Source: Thermosynechococcus sp. M98_K2018_005 (GTDB taxonomy: Bacteria > Cyanobacteriota > Cyanobacteriia > Thermosynechococcales > Thermosynechococcaceae). From it: a stretch of 64,000 bases of DNA. A program made the translations under genes and the position numbers. This document shows, in pieces, positions 46,184-55,248 of this stretch (its first letter is position 1; every line of letters starts with the position of its first letter). The stretch covers positions 36,224 to 100,223 of the forward strand of contig NZ_DVEH01000010.1 of NCBI RefSeq assembly GCF_015295825.1, in the 5' to 3' direction. The notes under the pieces are model-generated. The model saw only the letters and a list, made by a program, of their open reading frames with translations. It made no database searches and was not told where the DNA came from.

Positions 46184-46745
46184 CTTCAGTCCTTGGCTGT
46201 GACCTTGTAGGGGGTGCCGGCAGCGCCGCAGGAGCCGTTTCACTGACGGGAATGGCCACAGGGGGACGGTCAAGACTGAGCATCAAACCGACTGCCGTTG
46301 GCTCAATCGGTAGGGGAGATACCTCTGGCTCAATGCGGGCAGGACTTGTGATGGCCACAGGCAGACCGGGGAAGGGATTGGGAATTAGACCCGTAAGCAT
46401 TGCCACGAAGGATGCCGCTAGGGTTGCCCCCGCACTCCCTAGGACCCAAATCCGACGGGGGCGCTTGGCCTTAGCAATCACTTGAGCGGCCAACTGATCC
46501 GCTGGACAGGGGGTCAAGGGCACGGGCAGCTCTTGCATCTGCTGCTTAAGGGTCAGGAGTCGCTGATAGAGGCGTTGGCCTTCGGGGTCAGTCGCCAGCC
46601 ATGCTTCCACCTGTTGCCGTTCCGCAGCCGTCACCTCACCATCAAGGTAGGCGCTCAGGAGTTCAAAGGTATCGCGTTTGCAGTGATCAAGTTCATCCAT
46701 CATAGGGGTCTGTTCTTGCAGGAAAAGAGTAGGGGTGATTCGCAT
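46173..46745 (-). CDS. anti-sigma factor partner of the ECF sigma factor
   Basis: A protein of 190 residues, or 176 from the second methionine at 46703. The N-terminal part DELDHCKRDTFELLSAYLDGEVTAAERQQVEAWL resembles the anti-sigma domain of the zinc-finger family, although only part of the HxxxCxxC motif is kept. A membrane segment lies at about 95-118, and the C-terminal 70 residues are proline-rich and presumably periplasmic. Its start overlaps the sigma-gene stop (TGATG), implying coupled synthesis. Confidence 0.82.
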   Translation of the reverse strand: MRITPTLFLQEQTPMMDELDHCKRDTFELLSAYLDGEVTAAERQQVEAWLATDPEGQRLYQRLLTLKQQMQELPVPLTPCPADQLAAQVIAKAKRPRRIWVLGSAGATLAASFVAMLTGLIPNPFPGLPVAITSPARIEPEVSPLPIEPTAVGLMLSLDRPPVAIPVSETAPAALPAPPTRSQPRTEATD

Positions 46746-47410
46746 CAGGTTGAAGGGAGATCGAGGTGGGGTTGGAGTTCTAGTTGCAGTCGCTGTCGGG
46801 CACGGGCAATTCGCGATTTCACGGTTCCGAGGGAAACCCCAGTGATTTGGGCAATTTCTTCGTAGGAGAGGCCTTCAATTTCCCGCAGGACAATCGTTGT
46901 CCGAAAGGTTTCCGGTAGGTTGGCGATCGCCCGCCGTAATTGATCATAGAATTCATCTGTGCGCAACCGGTCATCGGGACTGGCATCACTGGCGGCAAGT
47001 TCCCAATTCATTTCACCCTCTTGGGTTTTCAGGGGTGCATCCAGCGACAGGGGCGGTTGATGGCGTTTGCGTTTGCGCAACTCATCGTAAAACAAGTTGG
47101 TGGCAATGCGGCTGAGCCAACCCCGAAATTTGCTGGCATCTTGCAGTTTGTGAATGTTGCGATAGACCCGAATCCAGACTTCTTGCACAAGGTCGGCGCG
47201 ATCGTCCCAGTCGGGCGCGAGGTGATAGATAATTCGCTCCACATGGGATTGGTATCGCCGCAACAATTCAGTAAAGGCAGCACGATCGGGGGTTCTGCCG
47301 GCTTGACAGCGGACAACCAACTCTTGGGGTGTAAGTCTTGTCAGCGGCAGCGTCACCCGAGCACTGGTCTCCTCAACACGCGTCCAAGCAAGGGGAAGAC
47401 TGGATGTCAT
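46745..47410 (-). CDS. sigG: ECF-type RNA polymerase sigma factor (SigG-like)
   Basis: A group 4 sigma factor of 221 residues. Region 2 at about 40-110 reads FTELLRRYQSHVERIIYHLAPDWDDRADLVQEVWIRVYRN then FRGWLSRIATNLFYDELRKRKR. Region 4 at about 160-215 reads LPETFRTTIVLREIEGLSYEEIAQITGVSLGTVKSRI. Length and N-terminal extension match cyanobacterial SigG, an envelope- or stress-linked sigma factor. The coupled membrane anti-sigma gene supports signal-dependent release. Confidence 0.9.
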   Translation of the reverse strand: MTSSLPLAWTRVEETSARVTLPLTRLTPQELVVRCQAGRTPDRAAFTELLRRYQSHVERIIYHLAPDWDDRADLVQEVWIRVYRNIHKLQDASKFRGWLSRIATNLFYDELRKRKRHQPPLSLDAPLKTQEGEMNWELAASDASPDDRLRTDEFYDQLRRAIANLPETFRTTIVLREIEGLSYEEIAQITGVSLGTVKSRIARARQRLQLELQPHLDLPST

Positions 47411-47644
47411 GGATACACTCGACCTCAGACCAATCGCTTTTCATGACGCCCTTGCCCCTATGATGTTCCCTGATCCGTTATAGCTTGCCAAGGACATGGC
47501 CATGCATCCTGTTGCGGCTGCGCGTCTGTTAATGTTCCCTTAACGTTGGTAAATTTAGATTAAACTTTTTATTGTAGCGGCGATCGTTCTTTGGACGCGC
47601 TACGCAAACACTCAACGCGCGGCTCAATGTAACTCCCCACCCCC

Positions 47645-48502
47645 ATGCTCTGGATCCGCATTGCCAGTGGACTTATCGCGATCGCTCTTGTGCTGCTGCT
47701 GACCTTTCTAGGCGGTTGGTATTTTTGTCTGGGCATTGGGGCACTGATTTATCTGGGCCAACTGGAATACTTTGAACTCGCCCGTGCCAAAGGGAGTGCG
47801 CCGGCTGCTAAAACCACCCTTGTGGTTAGTCAAGTGCTCCTCATCACCTCGCTGCTGCGTCCAGACCTTGCCGATGCTGTCTTTCCCGTCGCAGGTACCT
47901 TCATTTGCTTCTACTTGCTATTTCAACCCAAGCTGGCCTCGATCGCCGATATTTCCACCTCAATCATGGGGTTGTTTTACGGTGGCTATTTGCCGAGCTA
48001 TTGGGTGCGCCTGCGGGGGCTAGAGCAAGAGGCAACATTACCTTTAGGGGGATTTTGGCCAGAGCAGTTTCAACTCACCGCTTTGCCCTTGGGGTTGCAG
48101 GTGACCCTCTTGGCCTTTGTCTGTATTTGGGCGGCAGATATTGGTGCCTATGCTGTTGGTAAGCTGTTTGGCCGGACACGGCTTTCCCACATCAGCCCCA
48201 AGAAAACTGTAGAAGGGGCAGTGTTTGGCGTTCTAGGGAGTTTAGGCGTTGCTCTTTGGGGAGCGCATTCCCTCGGCTGGCCACTCCCTTGGCTTTTGGG
48301 GGCAATGTTTGGTCTCATGATTGGCATTGCCAGTCTATTGGGAGATTTAACGGAGTCAATGATGAAACGAGATGCCGGGGTCAAGGACTCTGGCCAGTTG
48401 ATTCCGGGGCATGGCGGCATTCTGGATCGCGCCGATAGCTATGTTTTTACGGCCCCCCTTGTGTTTTACTTTGTGACGTTGCTACTGCCCCTATGTCAGT
48501 AA
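47645..48502 (+). CDS. cdsA: phosphatidate cytidylyltransferase
   Basis: Makes CDP-diacylglycerol, the precursor of acidic phospholipids. A polytopic protein of 285 residues with about eight membrane segments. The C-terminal signature is complete: SMMKRDAGVKDSGQLIPGHGG followed by ILDRADS. Upstream conserved WAADIGAYAVGKLFGRTRLSHISPKKTVEG is also present. It is divergent from sigG, with about 230 bases between them. Confidence 0.97.
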   Translation: MLWIRIASGLIAIALVLLLTFLGGWYFCLGIGALIYLGQLEYFELARAKGSAPAAKTTLVVSQVLLITSLLRPDLADAVFPVAGTFICFYLLFQPKLASIADISTSIMGLFYGGYLPSYWVRLRGLEQEATLPLGGFWPEQFQLTALPLGLQVTLLAFVCIWAADIGAYAVGKLFGRTRLSHISPKKTVEGAVFGVLGSLGVALWGAHSLGWPLPWLLGAMFGLMIGIASLLGDLTESMMKRDAGVKDSGQLIPGHGGILDRADSYVFTAPLVFYFVTLLLPLCQ

Positions 48503-48781
48503 ATTTTCTTTCCACTTTCCATTCCGCCCCCCTAGGCGGCTGTTTAGAGCTACCATAGCACAGATCATTTTCAAGCACCTACCAACTTTGATTTGTTTGT
48601 TGCGGTAAAATTTTTGGATCTCTGATCGGTGAAGATGCCAAATGCCCTCCAGAGGCGACTTTCGGGAAAATTCAAGCACCTCCAAATCTGTTAGAAATTC
48701 CTCAAAACCTCACTGCATTTGGCTTTGGCCAAATTGCTGAGATGGGAGAGTATTTTTGTCCAGAGGTGCTTGATCGCCTTC
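48503..48781. other. convergent intergenic region with three copies of TCAAGCACCT
   Basis: Between cdsA and ald. TCAAGCACCT occurs at 48571-48580 and 48672-48681 and inverted at 48764-48773; the last two can pair across about 80 bases. No coding frame is supported and no U-tract terminator is evident. Confidence 0.5.
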
Positions 48782-49873
48782 CTAAAGATCGGGGAAGACC
48801 ACCCGCACATCGGGATGGACTAAATGGTGCTGCTTGACCACTAGACCCTTGGCAAGGGCAGGGGAGAGTTCAAGGGCGCGATCGCCATGATCGGCGAGGC
48901 AAAGAATATAGGGCAAGGTGCTATTCGTCAGGGCTTGGGTGGCTGTCCAAGGCACCGCTCCTGGCATATTGGGCACGCCATAGTGAACCACACCAAAGGC
49001 AGTATAGGTGGGGTTGGAGTGGGTAGTGGGTCGCAGCGTTTCCACACAGCCCCCTTGATCCACGGCCACATCAATGATCACTGCTCCGGGGCGCATCGTT
49101 TGCACAAGGGACTTGGGCACTAAACAGGGGGGACGCTGACCCGGCACAAGGACCGCACCAATCACTAAGTCTGCTTGGGGCAGTAGCTCACCAATGAGGT
49201 GAGAACTGCTGTAGAGGTACTCCACCCGTGCGCCAAAGAGGGTTTCTAGGTACTTTAGACGCTCGACATTAATATCGAGAATACTCACCTGTGCCCCCAA
49301 ACCCACGGCCATCCGCGCCGCTTCTGTGCCGACGACCCCGCCCCCTAAAATGACAACCCGCCCCGGCCGCACCCCCGGAATGCCACTGAGGAGGACCCCC
49401 CGTCCCCCTTGGGTACGCTCTAGAAAGCGGGCACCAAACTGCACTGCCAAGCGACCAGCAATCATGCTCATGGGGGTTAGCAGCGGGAAGCTGCGTTGGT
49501 GATGGTGTGTTTCTTCAACACTTTCGTAGGCGATCGCCGTTGCTCCCGATTGCAGCAGCGCCACCGTTAGCTCACGACTAGCGGCAAGGTGCAAGTAGGT
49601 GAAGAGCAGTTGGCCAGAACGCAAATAGCGATACTCCGAGGGCAAGGGTTCCTTAACTTTGACCACCAGTTGGGCATCCCATGCGGCTTGAGCTGTGGAC
49701 ACAATTTGGGCACCTGCAGCAACATAGGCCTCATCGAGGAAACCTGAACCCACCCCCGCGCCACTTTCAATGAGAACCTCGTGGCCACGCTCCCGCAGAC
49801 TTTGTACCCCCGCTGGCGTTAGACCGACGCGGAATTCTTGATCCTTAATTTCCTTGGGGACACCGATACGCAT
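48782..49873 (-). CDS. ald: alanine dehydrogenase
   Basis: NAD-dependent oxidative deamination of alanine to pyruvate. The protein has 363 residues from MRIGVPKEIKDQEFRVGLTP (ATG at 49873, preferred over a TTG two codons upstream). Landmarks: KVKEPLPSEY, FTYLHLAAS, LTPMSMIAGRLAVQFGA, the NAD-binding VVILGGGVVGTEAARMAVGLGA at about 170-191, and the C-terminal TALTNSTLPY-like region. Complete. It lies seven bases downstream of pheA on the same strand. Confidence 0.97.
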   Translation of the reverse strand: MRIGVPKEIKDQEFRVGLTPAGVQSLRERGHEVLIESGAGVGSGFLDEAYVAAGAQIVSTAQAAWDAQLVVKVKEPLPSEYRYLRSGQLLFTYLHLAASRELTVALLQSGATAIAYESVEETHHHQRSFPLLTPMSMIAGRLAVQFGARFLERTQGGRGVLLSGIPGVRPGRVVILGGGVVGTEAARMAVGLGAQVSILDINVERLKYLETLFGARVEYLYSSSHLIGELLPQADLVIGAVLVPGQRPPCLVPKSLVQTMRPGAVIIDVAVDQGGCVETLRPTTHSNPTYTAFGVVHYGVPNMPGAVPWTATQALTNSTLPYILCLADHGDRALELSPALAKGLVVKQHHLVHPDVRVVFPDL

Positions 49874-49880
49874 GGCCAAT

Positions 49881-50729
49881 CTATTCTCCGAGGTCTAGAA
49901 ATTGATAACTACCAAAGACTTTCAACACATCTGTAGCGTCCTTCAGAGCTAGCAGACAATCAGCCACCATATCGGGGCGACCATTCACCTCTAGGTCAAC
50001 AAAGAAGAGATAATCACCCAAGGCACGTTTGCTGGGGCGTGATTCAATGCGGCTGAGGTTAATCTGGCGATCGCTAAACAGTTGCAGCACCTTGAGCAGG
50101 GCACCGGGGGCATTGGCCTTAAGGCTAAAGGCAATGGAGGTGTGGGTATCCCCCGGCTGTGGCCAGCCGTTCCCCTGTTGGCGACTCACCACCCAAAACC
50201 GCGTGCAATTGTCGGGAATATCCTGAATTTCGATGGCGACAATGGGTAATTGATGGAGTTGGGCTGCCCGCACAGAGGCGATCGCCCCCACCCGATCGGA
50301 TTGAGCCACGTATTGCAGCCCTTCGGCGGTGGAGGTCACAGGACATTGGCGAGCATGGGAAAGATGGGCTTGTAACCAGCGCTGGCACTGCCCGAGAGCT
50401 TGGGGATGGGAATAGACCGCTTGAACTTGGGCGAAATCGGTGGTTTGAGCAATGAAGGCATGGACAATGGGGCGGATAAAGGCGTGCTGAATGTGCAGCG
50501 TATCCAATCGCCACAGCGAATCAAGGGTAATGTTGACACTGCCCTCAACGGAGTTTTCACTGGGGACTAAGGCCAAGTCCAGCTCGCCAGCGGCCAACGC
50601 CTCCAAACAGCCAGCGATCGTCGTCAAGGGAATCAGTGTCAGGGGTTCGCCCTGTCGCCATTGGGCGTAGCTTTGAGCCGCTTCTTCACTGTAGGTGCCC
50701 ACTGGGCCAAGATAACCCAGCTTCACCAT
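49881..50729 (-). CDS. pheA: prephenate dehydratase
   Basis: Monofunctional dehydratase of phenylalanine synthesis, 282 residues, without the chorismate mutase domain of the E. coli enzyme. Start MVKLGYLGPVGTYSEEAAQ at 50729. The catalytic Thr-Arg-Phe is in NCTRFWVVSRQ near 176; VPSENSVEGSVNITLDSL is conserved. The C-terminal ACT domain with LSRIESRPSKRALGDYLFFVDLE provides phenylalanine feedback. RNase P RNA is encoded just upstream on the same strand. Confidence 0.96.
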   Translation of the reverse strand: MVKLGYLGPVGTYSEEAAQSYAQWRQGEPLTLIPLTTIAGCLEALAAGELDLALVPSENSVEGSVNITLDSLWRLDTLHIQHAFIRPIVHAFIAQTTDFAQVQAVYSHPQALGQCQRWLQAHLSHARQCPVTSTAEGLQYVAQSDRVGAIASVRAAQLHQLPIVAIEIQDIPDNCTRFWVVSRQQGNGWPQPGDTHTSIAFSLKANAPGALLKVLQLFSDRQINLSRIESRPSKRALGDYLFFVDLEVNGRPDMVADCLLALKDATDVLKVFGSYQFLDLGE

Positions 50730-50789
50730 AGATGATCCAGACAGGGGGGGCAAAGACTCAAGGACACATCCTCCCAAGGGGATTCTCAA

Positions 50790-51155
50790 TGAATGAGTTA
50801 GACGTAAGCCGGGTTCTGTTCAAAGGGTGGTTATCTATCTGGGACACTTGTTACCAAGTGCCTCTAGCGGCTCTGGCTAGCAAAGAACTGGGGAAAAGAC
50901 CAACCCTGGTTCCTTGGCGCTAGCACACCTTGCTTCCAGCCGGGGTTTACCGAGCCAACACCTCTCGATGTTGCTGGTGCGCTCTTACCGCACCGTTGCA
51001 CCCTTGCCTGTGAGGTTTTCCTCCATCGGCGGTATATTTCTGTGGCACTATCCTCGCGGTCACCCGCACTGGGCGTTACCCAGCAAGCTTGGTCTTTGGG
51101 AAGCCCGGACTTTCCTCAGGAGTCAGAGACTCCCGCAACCACCGCGCTAACTCAT
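50790..51155 (-). ncRNA. rnpB: RNase P RNA (bacterial type A)
   Basis: On the minus strand the sequence shows the universal RNase P RNA elements: GAGGAAAGUCCGGGC near the 5' end, AGAAAUAUACCGCC in the middle, and the closing AACCCGGCUUAC near the 3' end. The terminal P1 helix pairs GAGTTAG (51147-51153, read in reverse) with CTAACTC (50795-50801). Total length about 365 nt, normal for type A. Ends are estimated from P1 and may be off by a few bases. Confidence 0.96.
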
Positions 51156-51161
51156 TCTGTT

Positions 51162-51884
51162 TTATTGTACTAAAGGCGCTTGGGCAATGCTCCCGAGACC
51201 AACGGCAGATAATACGGCGACCCATTCACTGCGAGCTAGGTTTCGTGTGGCTTCATTTCCTTGCAGCTCGGCCAAAATCGCCAAGGTTTCGTACCAAAGA
51301 CCTGCATCAACCGCTGCCCCAAGGCGATCGCCCCCACTCTTGCCCTGAAGTCGCTTCGCCAAATCCGTGGCCGGCTGCACCCGCGAAATCACGCCACTGA
51401 CGGAAATAAAAGCGGAGGGATCATCGGCATCAGCGCCACACAGCAGGGTGAATGTCCAGCGGTAGTCTTGGCCGGGTTGGAGTTGCACATTAGGCTTCAG
51501 CGCCAGAATCCCCGGTTCAGCGGGAAGATCCACCACCCTTGTTGCTAGGGGACGATGCTCGGCATCAGCAATTACCACTTCCCCCTGCATGGCTTTGCTC
51601 TTAGGCACAAAAACAAAGAGGGTGGGTGTCGCCATAGCAGTTTGGCCAAGGTGGGTATCAGGGAGCAATGCCGTTAAACGTTCACTGCCGCTAACACAGG
51701 CACCACGGGTTGCCCCACCAAAGCGACTACCGGGAACACCACGGTTTGGCAGATTTGCCCGCAGACGCGCTGCAAGACTTGAATGTTGGCTCACCCCAGG
51801 GGGCGTTGCCTGAGCAAAGCTGAGAGAACTAAGGGGCAACAGAAAGAGGGTCACCGCAGGCACAAGGGCAAGGTAGGAACGCAT
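51162..51884 (-). CDS. DUF928 family secreted protein
   Basis: A protein of 240 residues with a signal peptide (residues 1-25, LALVPAVTLFLLPLSSLSFAQA). The mature part begins RGVPGSRFGGATRGACVSGSERLTALLP, characteristic of DUF928, and ends with the helical GLWYETLAILAELQGN region. The ATG at 51884 has AGGAG about eight bases upstream. Its stop is only some seven bases before the rnpB 5' end on the same strand. Function unknown; related genes in other cyanobacteria lie near CHASE2 or adenylate-cyclase-like genes, not seen here. Confidence 0.88.
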   Translation of the reverse strand: MRSYLALVPAVTLFLLPLSSLSFAQATPPGVSQHSSLAARLRANLPNRGVPGSRFGGATRGACVSGSERLTALLPDTHLGQTAMATPTLFVFVPKSKAMQGEVVIADAEHRPLATRVVDLPAEPGILALKPNVQLQPGQDYRWTFTLLCGADADDPSAFISVSGVISRVQPATDLAKRLQGKSGGDRLGAAVDAGLWYETLAILAELQGNEATRNLARSEWVAVLSAVGLGSIAQAPLVQ

Positions 51885-51982
51885 GGCCAAACTCCTAAGA
51901 GGAATGGCTCTACCCTAGCCCTAGGGACTCGGCCTTGGCAGTGAACTCGCTTACTGTTGGGGTGTGATTGCGATCGCTTGTT

Positions 51983-52456
51983 TTAGGCAGTGGCACTGGC
52001 CAACTGGTGCAAAATCTTGAGCGCTTCGTCCACGTGGGCTTTGAAGTTGAGCATGGAGTCAAAAACGTAGCGCACCACGCCCTCTTGATCAATGACATAG
52101 GTGACCCGTCCCGGAAAGAGGCCAAAGAGAGAAGAGGCACCATACTGCTGGCGAACTTTGTTGCCGGGATCACTGAGGACAAGAAAGGGGAGTTGGTGAT
52201 TTTTCTGGAAGCCCTGCTGTCGCTCCAGGGGGTCACCACTAATACCAATCACTTCAGCGCCCAGTTCTTGAAAGATACTGTAGGCATCGCGGAAGGCACA
52301 GGCTTGAATGGTGCAGCCGGGGGTTTCTGAGGCGGGGTAAAAGTAGAGGACAACGTTCTTTTTGCCACGAAAGTCGGAGAGCTTCACCTTGCGGCCATCG
52401 GCAGCCGTCAGTTCAAAATCAGGGGCGCGATCGCCCACTTGAATTGCTGTAGCCAT
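51983..52456 (-). CDS. thioredoxin-dependent peroxiredoxin, PrxQ/BCP type
   Basis: Reduces hydrogen and organic peroxides. The protein has 157 residues from [16 protein letters not shown]. The active site [17 protein letters not shown] holds the peroxidatic cysteine (about 48) and the resolving cysteine five residues later, the PrxQ arrangement. [19 protein letters not shown] and the PGRVTYVID region complete the fold. The start has GGAGG very close upstream. No signal peptide, so cytosolic. Confidence 0.94.
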   Translation of the reverse strand: MATAIQVGDRAPDFELTAADGRKVKLSDFRGKKNVVLYFYPASETPGCTIQACAFRDAYSIFQELGAEVIGISGDPLERQQGFQKNHQLPFLVLSDPGNKVRQQYGASSLFGLFPGRVTYVIDQEGVVRYVFDSMLNFKAHVDEALKILHQLASATA

Positions 52457-52463
52457 ATCCTCC

Positions 52464-52841
52464 CTAATTGCCTCCCAACCACTTTTGGCCATTCAGGCGC
52501 TGCATCACCCCAAAGACTAGTAGATCAAGCGTTACTTTGCGCTCATCCCCCAAAAATGGCTCAATGGTGCTGGGGGCAATGCCACCGCTGCTACAGACAA
52601 AGGCCTTTGGCCCTTGAATATCCCCCTCTAGGAAGTAGAGGCGAAACTGATACATTCCCTTGCCCCACTCACCCATCACGGTATTCTCCTCTAGGCGCAG
52701 ACTCACATCCCCCACTTTGGTGCTGAGAGCGTTCTGGAGAGCAGGTAAAAAAGCTTCGTTAATAAACTCAGCAAAGGGTTTATCCTCAATGGCGGGGGGC
52801 TTTTCTTTTTTGGGGGCTTGGGTGGGCGTCTCTTCTGCCAT
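52464..52841 (-). CDS. DUF2996 family protein
   Basis: A protein of 125 residues from [24 protein letters not shown] charged, probably disordered N-terminus precedes the DUF2996 domain, recognisable from [30 protein letters not shown] and the C-terminal [24 protein letters not shown]. Other starts (52862, 52952) are possible. The family is found in cyanobacteria and plastid-bearing eukaryotes; a thylakoid-related role is suspected for plant homologues. It ends seven bases before the peroxiredoxin gene. Confidence 0.85.
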   Translation of the reverse strand: MAEETPTQAPKKEKPPAIEDKPFAEFINEAFLPALQNALSTKVGDVSLRLEENTVMGEWGKGMYQFRLYFLEGDIQGPKAFVCSSGGIAPSTIEPFLGDERKVTLDLLVFGVMQRLNGQKWLGGN

Positions 52842-52902
52842 AGCGCTGCTACACGGTACCATTTCCTCTGCATGATAGCACTCTCCTTTGCAGGCAACGG
52901 CC

Positions 52903-53445
52903 ATGGGGCAATTAGAATTACGACGCCCAACGATTAAGGATTTAGATAGCATTGTTCAACTGGATCAGGTGTGTCTGGGGGGCTTTTGGTCGCACCAAGG
53001 CTATGCCCGTGAGTTGGAGAATCCGCAACATACGCTGCTGGTGGTGACCACCCTTGATCAGGTGCGGGGGTGTGGCGTGAGCTGGGGGATTGCCGATGAA
53101 TTGCACCTTGTGCTGTTGATGGTGCATCCGCAGTACCGGCGGCAGGGGTTGGCAGGGTTACTGCTGTGTCGGCTCTTGCAACTGGGACATCAGGGGGGCG
53201 ATCGCCGGTGGGCAACTTTGGAAGTACGGGCCAGTAATGAAGCGGCCCAAGGACTCTATCAGCACTTTGGCTTTGAACTGGTTGGACGGCGTCCCCACTA
53301 CTACGAGAACCCCCAAGAGGATGCCCTGATTCTTTGGCGCAATCACCTCAATACCCTGGAAACGGGTCAAGAACTTCAGCAGCACTGGCAGCACTGGCGA
53401 TCGCGGGTCGAGGCGCAAGGTTGGTCGCTTATCGATCGCACCTAG
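52903..53445 (+). CDS. rimI: ribosomal-protein-alanine N-acetyltransferase (RimI-like GNAT)
   Basis: A GNAT acetyltransferase of 180 residues. The acetyl-CoA loop is LMVHPQYRRQGLAGLLLCRLL at about 72-92, with EVRASNEAAQGLYQHFGFELVGRRPHYYENPQEDALIL, the RimI-type motif including the NEAAQxLY helix. Some 25 extra residues lie at the C-terminus. The ATG at 52903 is chosen over a TTG at 52888. Target S18 is inferred from the family. Confidence 0.9.
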   Translation: MGQLELRRPTIKDLDSIVQLDQVCLGGFWSHQGYARELENPQHTLLVVTTLDQVRGCGVSWGIADELHLVLLMVHPQYRRQGLAGLLLCRLLQLGHQGGDRRWATLEVRASNEAAQGLYQHFGFELVGRRPHYYENPQEDALILWRNHLNTLETGQELQQHWQHWRSRVEAQGWSLIDRT

Positions 53446-53544
53446 AGAACCTAGGGATGACATATTGCGCTTTGTTACGATGCTTTCACTGACCCTTGGG
53501 CTGGCGAACGATAATGAAAGGGACACGTTTGGGAGACCTGTCTC

Positions 53545-54720
53545 ATGAACTTGCTGGAACAGTTGCGACAAATGACAGTGGTGGTCGCTGATACGGGAGA
53601 CATCCTCGCCATCGAAAAATTCACCCCCCGTGATGCCACCACGAATCCCTCGTTGATTACGGCTGCTGCCCAAATGAAGGAGTACCAGCCCATTGTGGAT
53701 GAAACCCTGCGCAAAGCCAAAGCGGATTTGGGGTCTGGTGCCACTCCCCGTGAGATTGTCTCCCTTGCTGTGGATCGCTTGGCGGTGGCCTTTGGCTTGA
53801 AAATTTTGCAGATTATCCCCGGTCGGGTCTCAACGGAAGTGGATGCGCGGCTCTCCTACGATACAGCAGCCACCGTGCAAAAGGCGCGGGAGTTGATTGG
53901 CCAATACGAAGCCGCCGGCGTGGGGCGCGATCGCGTGCTGATTAAAATTGCCTCGACCTGGGAAGGCATTCGCGCTGCCGAAATTCTCGAAAAAGAGGGC
54001 ATTCACTGCAATTTAACCCTGCTGTTTGGCTTCCATCAGGCGATCGCCTGCGCTGAGGCGGGTGTGACACTGATTTCCCCCTTTGTTGGGCGCATTCTCG
54101 ACTGGTACAAGAAAAAAACGGGTCGTGCCGAGTATCCCGGCCCTGAGGATCCAGGGGTGATTTCCGTAACCAAAATCTACAACTACTACAAGAAATTCTG
54201 CTATCCTACCGAAGTGATGGGCGCCAGCTTCCGCAACATTGGCGAAATTATTGAACTGGCGGGCTGTGATCTGCTGACGATTTCACCGGCACTGTTGCAA
54301 GAGCTGCAAAACACCAGTGGTGAGCTAAAACGCAAGTTGGATCCGGCGATCGCTGCTACCCTTGACCTTGAAAAAGTCGCTATGGATGAAGCCACCTTCC
54401 GCAAGATGCACGCGGCTGATGAGATGGCTAGTGAAAAACTGGATGAGGGCATTAAGGGCTTCACCAAGGCACTGGAGACCCTTGAGGATCTCTTGACGCA
54501 GCGACTGGCACGCCTTGAAGGCGCTGAAACCCTCACCCATGCAGCAGAAGAACTCTTTCATGTCTATGACCTCGATGGCGATGGCATTATTACCCGCGAA
54601 GAGTGGTTGGGAACTGATGCAGTGTTTGATGCCCTCGATGCCAATCACGATGGTAAGGTCACGCCAGAGGATATGGGCGCGGGTCTGGGAGTTGTGCTGC
54701 ATTTGGCTAAGGCGAAATAG
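53545..54720 (+). CDS. tal: transaldolase with C-terminal EF-hand pair
   Basis: A protein of 391 residues. Residues 1-320 are TalB-type transaldolase: [28 protein letters not shown], the Schiff-base Lys134 in [35 protein letters not shown] and the [18 protein letters not shown] region. The C-terminal 60 residues carry two EF-hand loops, [12 protein letters not shown] (342-353) and [12 protein letters not shown] (365-376), both with the full set of oxygen ligands. This suggests calcium control of the pentose-phosphate and Calvin-cycle sugar pool, or calcium-stabilised folding. Confidence 0.96.
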   Translation: MNLLEQLRQMTVVVADTGDILAIEKFTPRDATTNPSLITAAAQMKEYQPIVDETLRKAKADLGSGATPREIVSLAVDRLAVAFGLKILQIIPGRVSTEVDARLSYDTAATVQKARELIGQYEAAGVGRDRVLIKIASTWEGIRAAEILEKEGIHCNLTLLFGFHQAIACAEAGVTLISPFVGRILDWYKKKTGRAEYPGPEDPGVISVTKIYNYYKKFCYPTEVMGASFRNIGEIIELAGCDLLTISPALLQELQNTSGELKRKLDPAIAATLDLEKVAMDEATFRKMHAADEMASEKLDEGIKGFTKALETLEDLLTQRLARLEGAETLTHAAEELFHVYDLDGDGIITREEWLGTDAVFDALDANHDGKVTPEDMGAGLGVVLHLAKAK

Positions 54721-54798
54721 AGCGCTAAATTGGCAGGCTTGCATCGGCATCTCCTGTGCGTCACAGTGGAAGAAGCGTTCGTGACTGATGCACCAACA

Positions 54799-55242
54799 AT
54801 GTCCGATCTTTCTCCCTCCTTTCAGCAATTCCTCAGTGACTGTAAGCAACTGGGGCTACTACGCCTTGTCGTTACCAACGATGTTGCCGTTTTGGAGGTG
54901 CGATCGCCCCTCACCAAGGTCTTCTATGCCGAACTGCCCAAAGGGCGCTACGCCAATATGCACACGGAGGACTTTGAGTTTCACCTGAATATGGATCAGG
55001 TGGTCAAAATTCGCTTTGAAGAGGGGCAAGCCAAGCGGGGTAACTTTCCCACCTACGCCATTCGCTTTCTCGATGCCAATGAAAAGTCTGTCCTCAGCGC
55101 CTTTTTGCAATGGGGTAAACCCGGTGAATACGCCGAAGGTCAAGTGGCGGCTTGGCACGCCCTGCGGGAACGCTACGGCACAGAGTGGCAACCCATGGTG
55201 GCAGCCCTTGAGGCGAAAATGTCTAGCGCAACCCATGAATAA
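54799..55242 (+). CDS. ChuX/HutX-like protein
   Basis: A protein of 147 residues from the ATG at 54799. The middle part FYAELPKGRYANMHTEDFEFHLNMDQVVKIRFEEGQ and TYAIRFLDANEKSVLSAFLQWGKPGEY resembles ChuX/HutX proteins, which carry or degrade haem in haem-using bacteria. The resemblance is by eye and the haem ligand is not identified, so a haem role is uncertain. It lies 78 bases after the transaldolase gene and seven bases before the epimerase gene. Confidence 0.65.
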   Translation: MSDLSPSFQQFLSDCKQLGLLRLVVTNDVAVLEVRSPLTKVFYAELPKGRYANMHTEDFEFHLNMDQVVKIRFEEGQAKRGNFPTYAIRFLDANEKSVLSAFLQWGKPGEYAEGQVAAWHALRERYGTEWQPMVAALEAKMSSATHE

Positions 55243-55248
55243 ACATCT

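Noticed and set aside
50125..50514. ORFs antisense to or in other frames of pheA
   Set aside because: PheA has intact catalytic and ACT motifs in its own frame.
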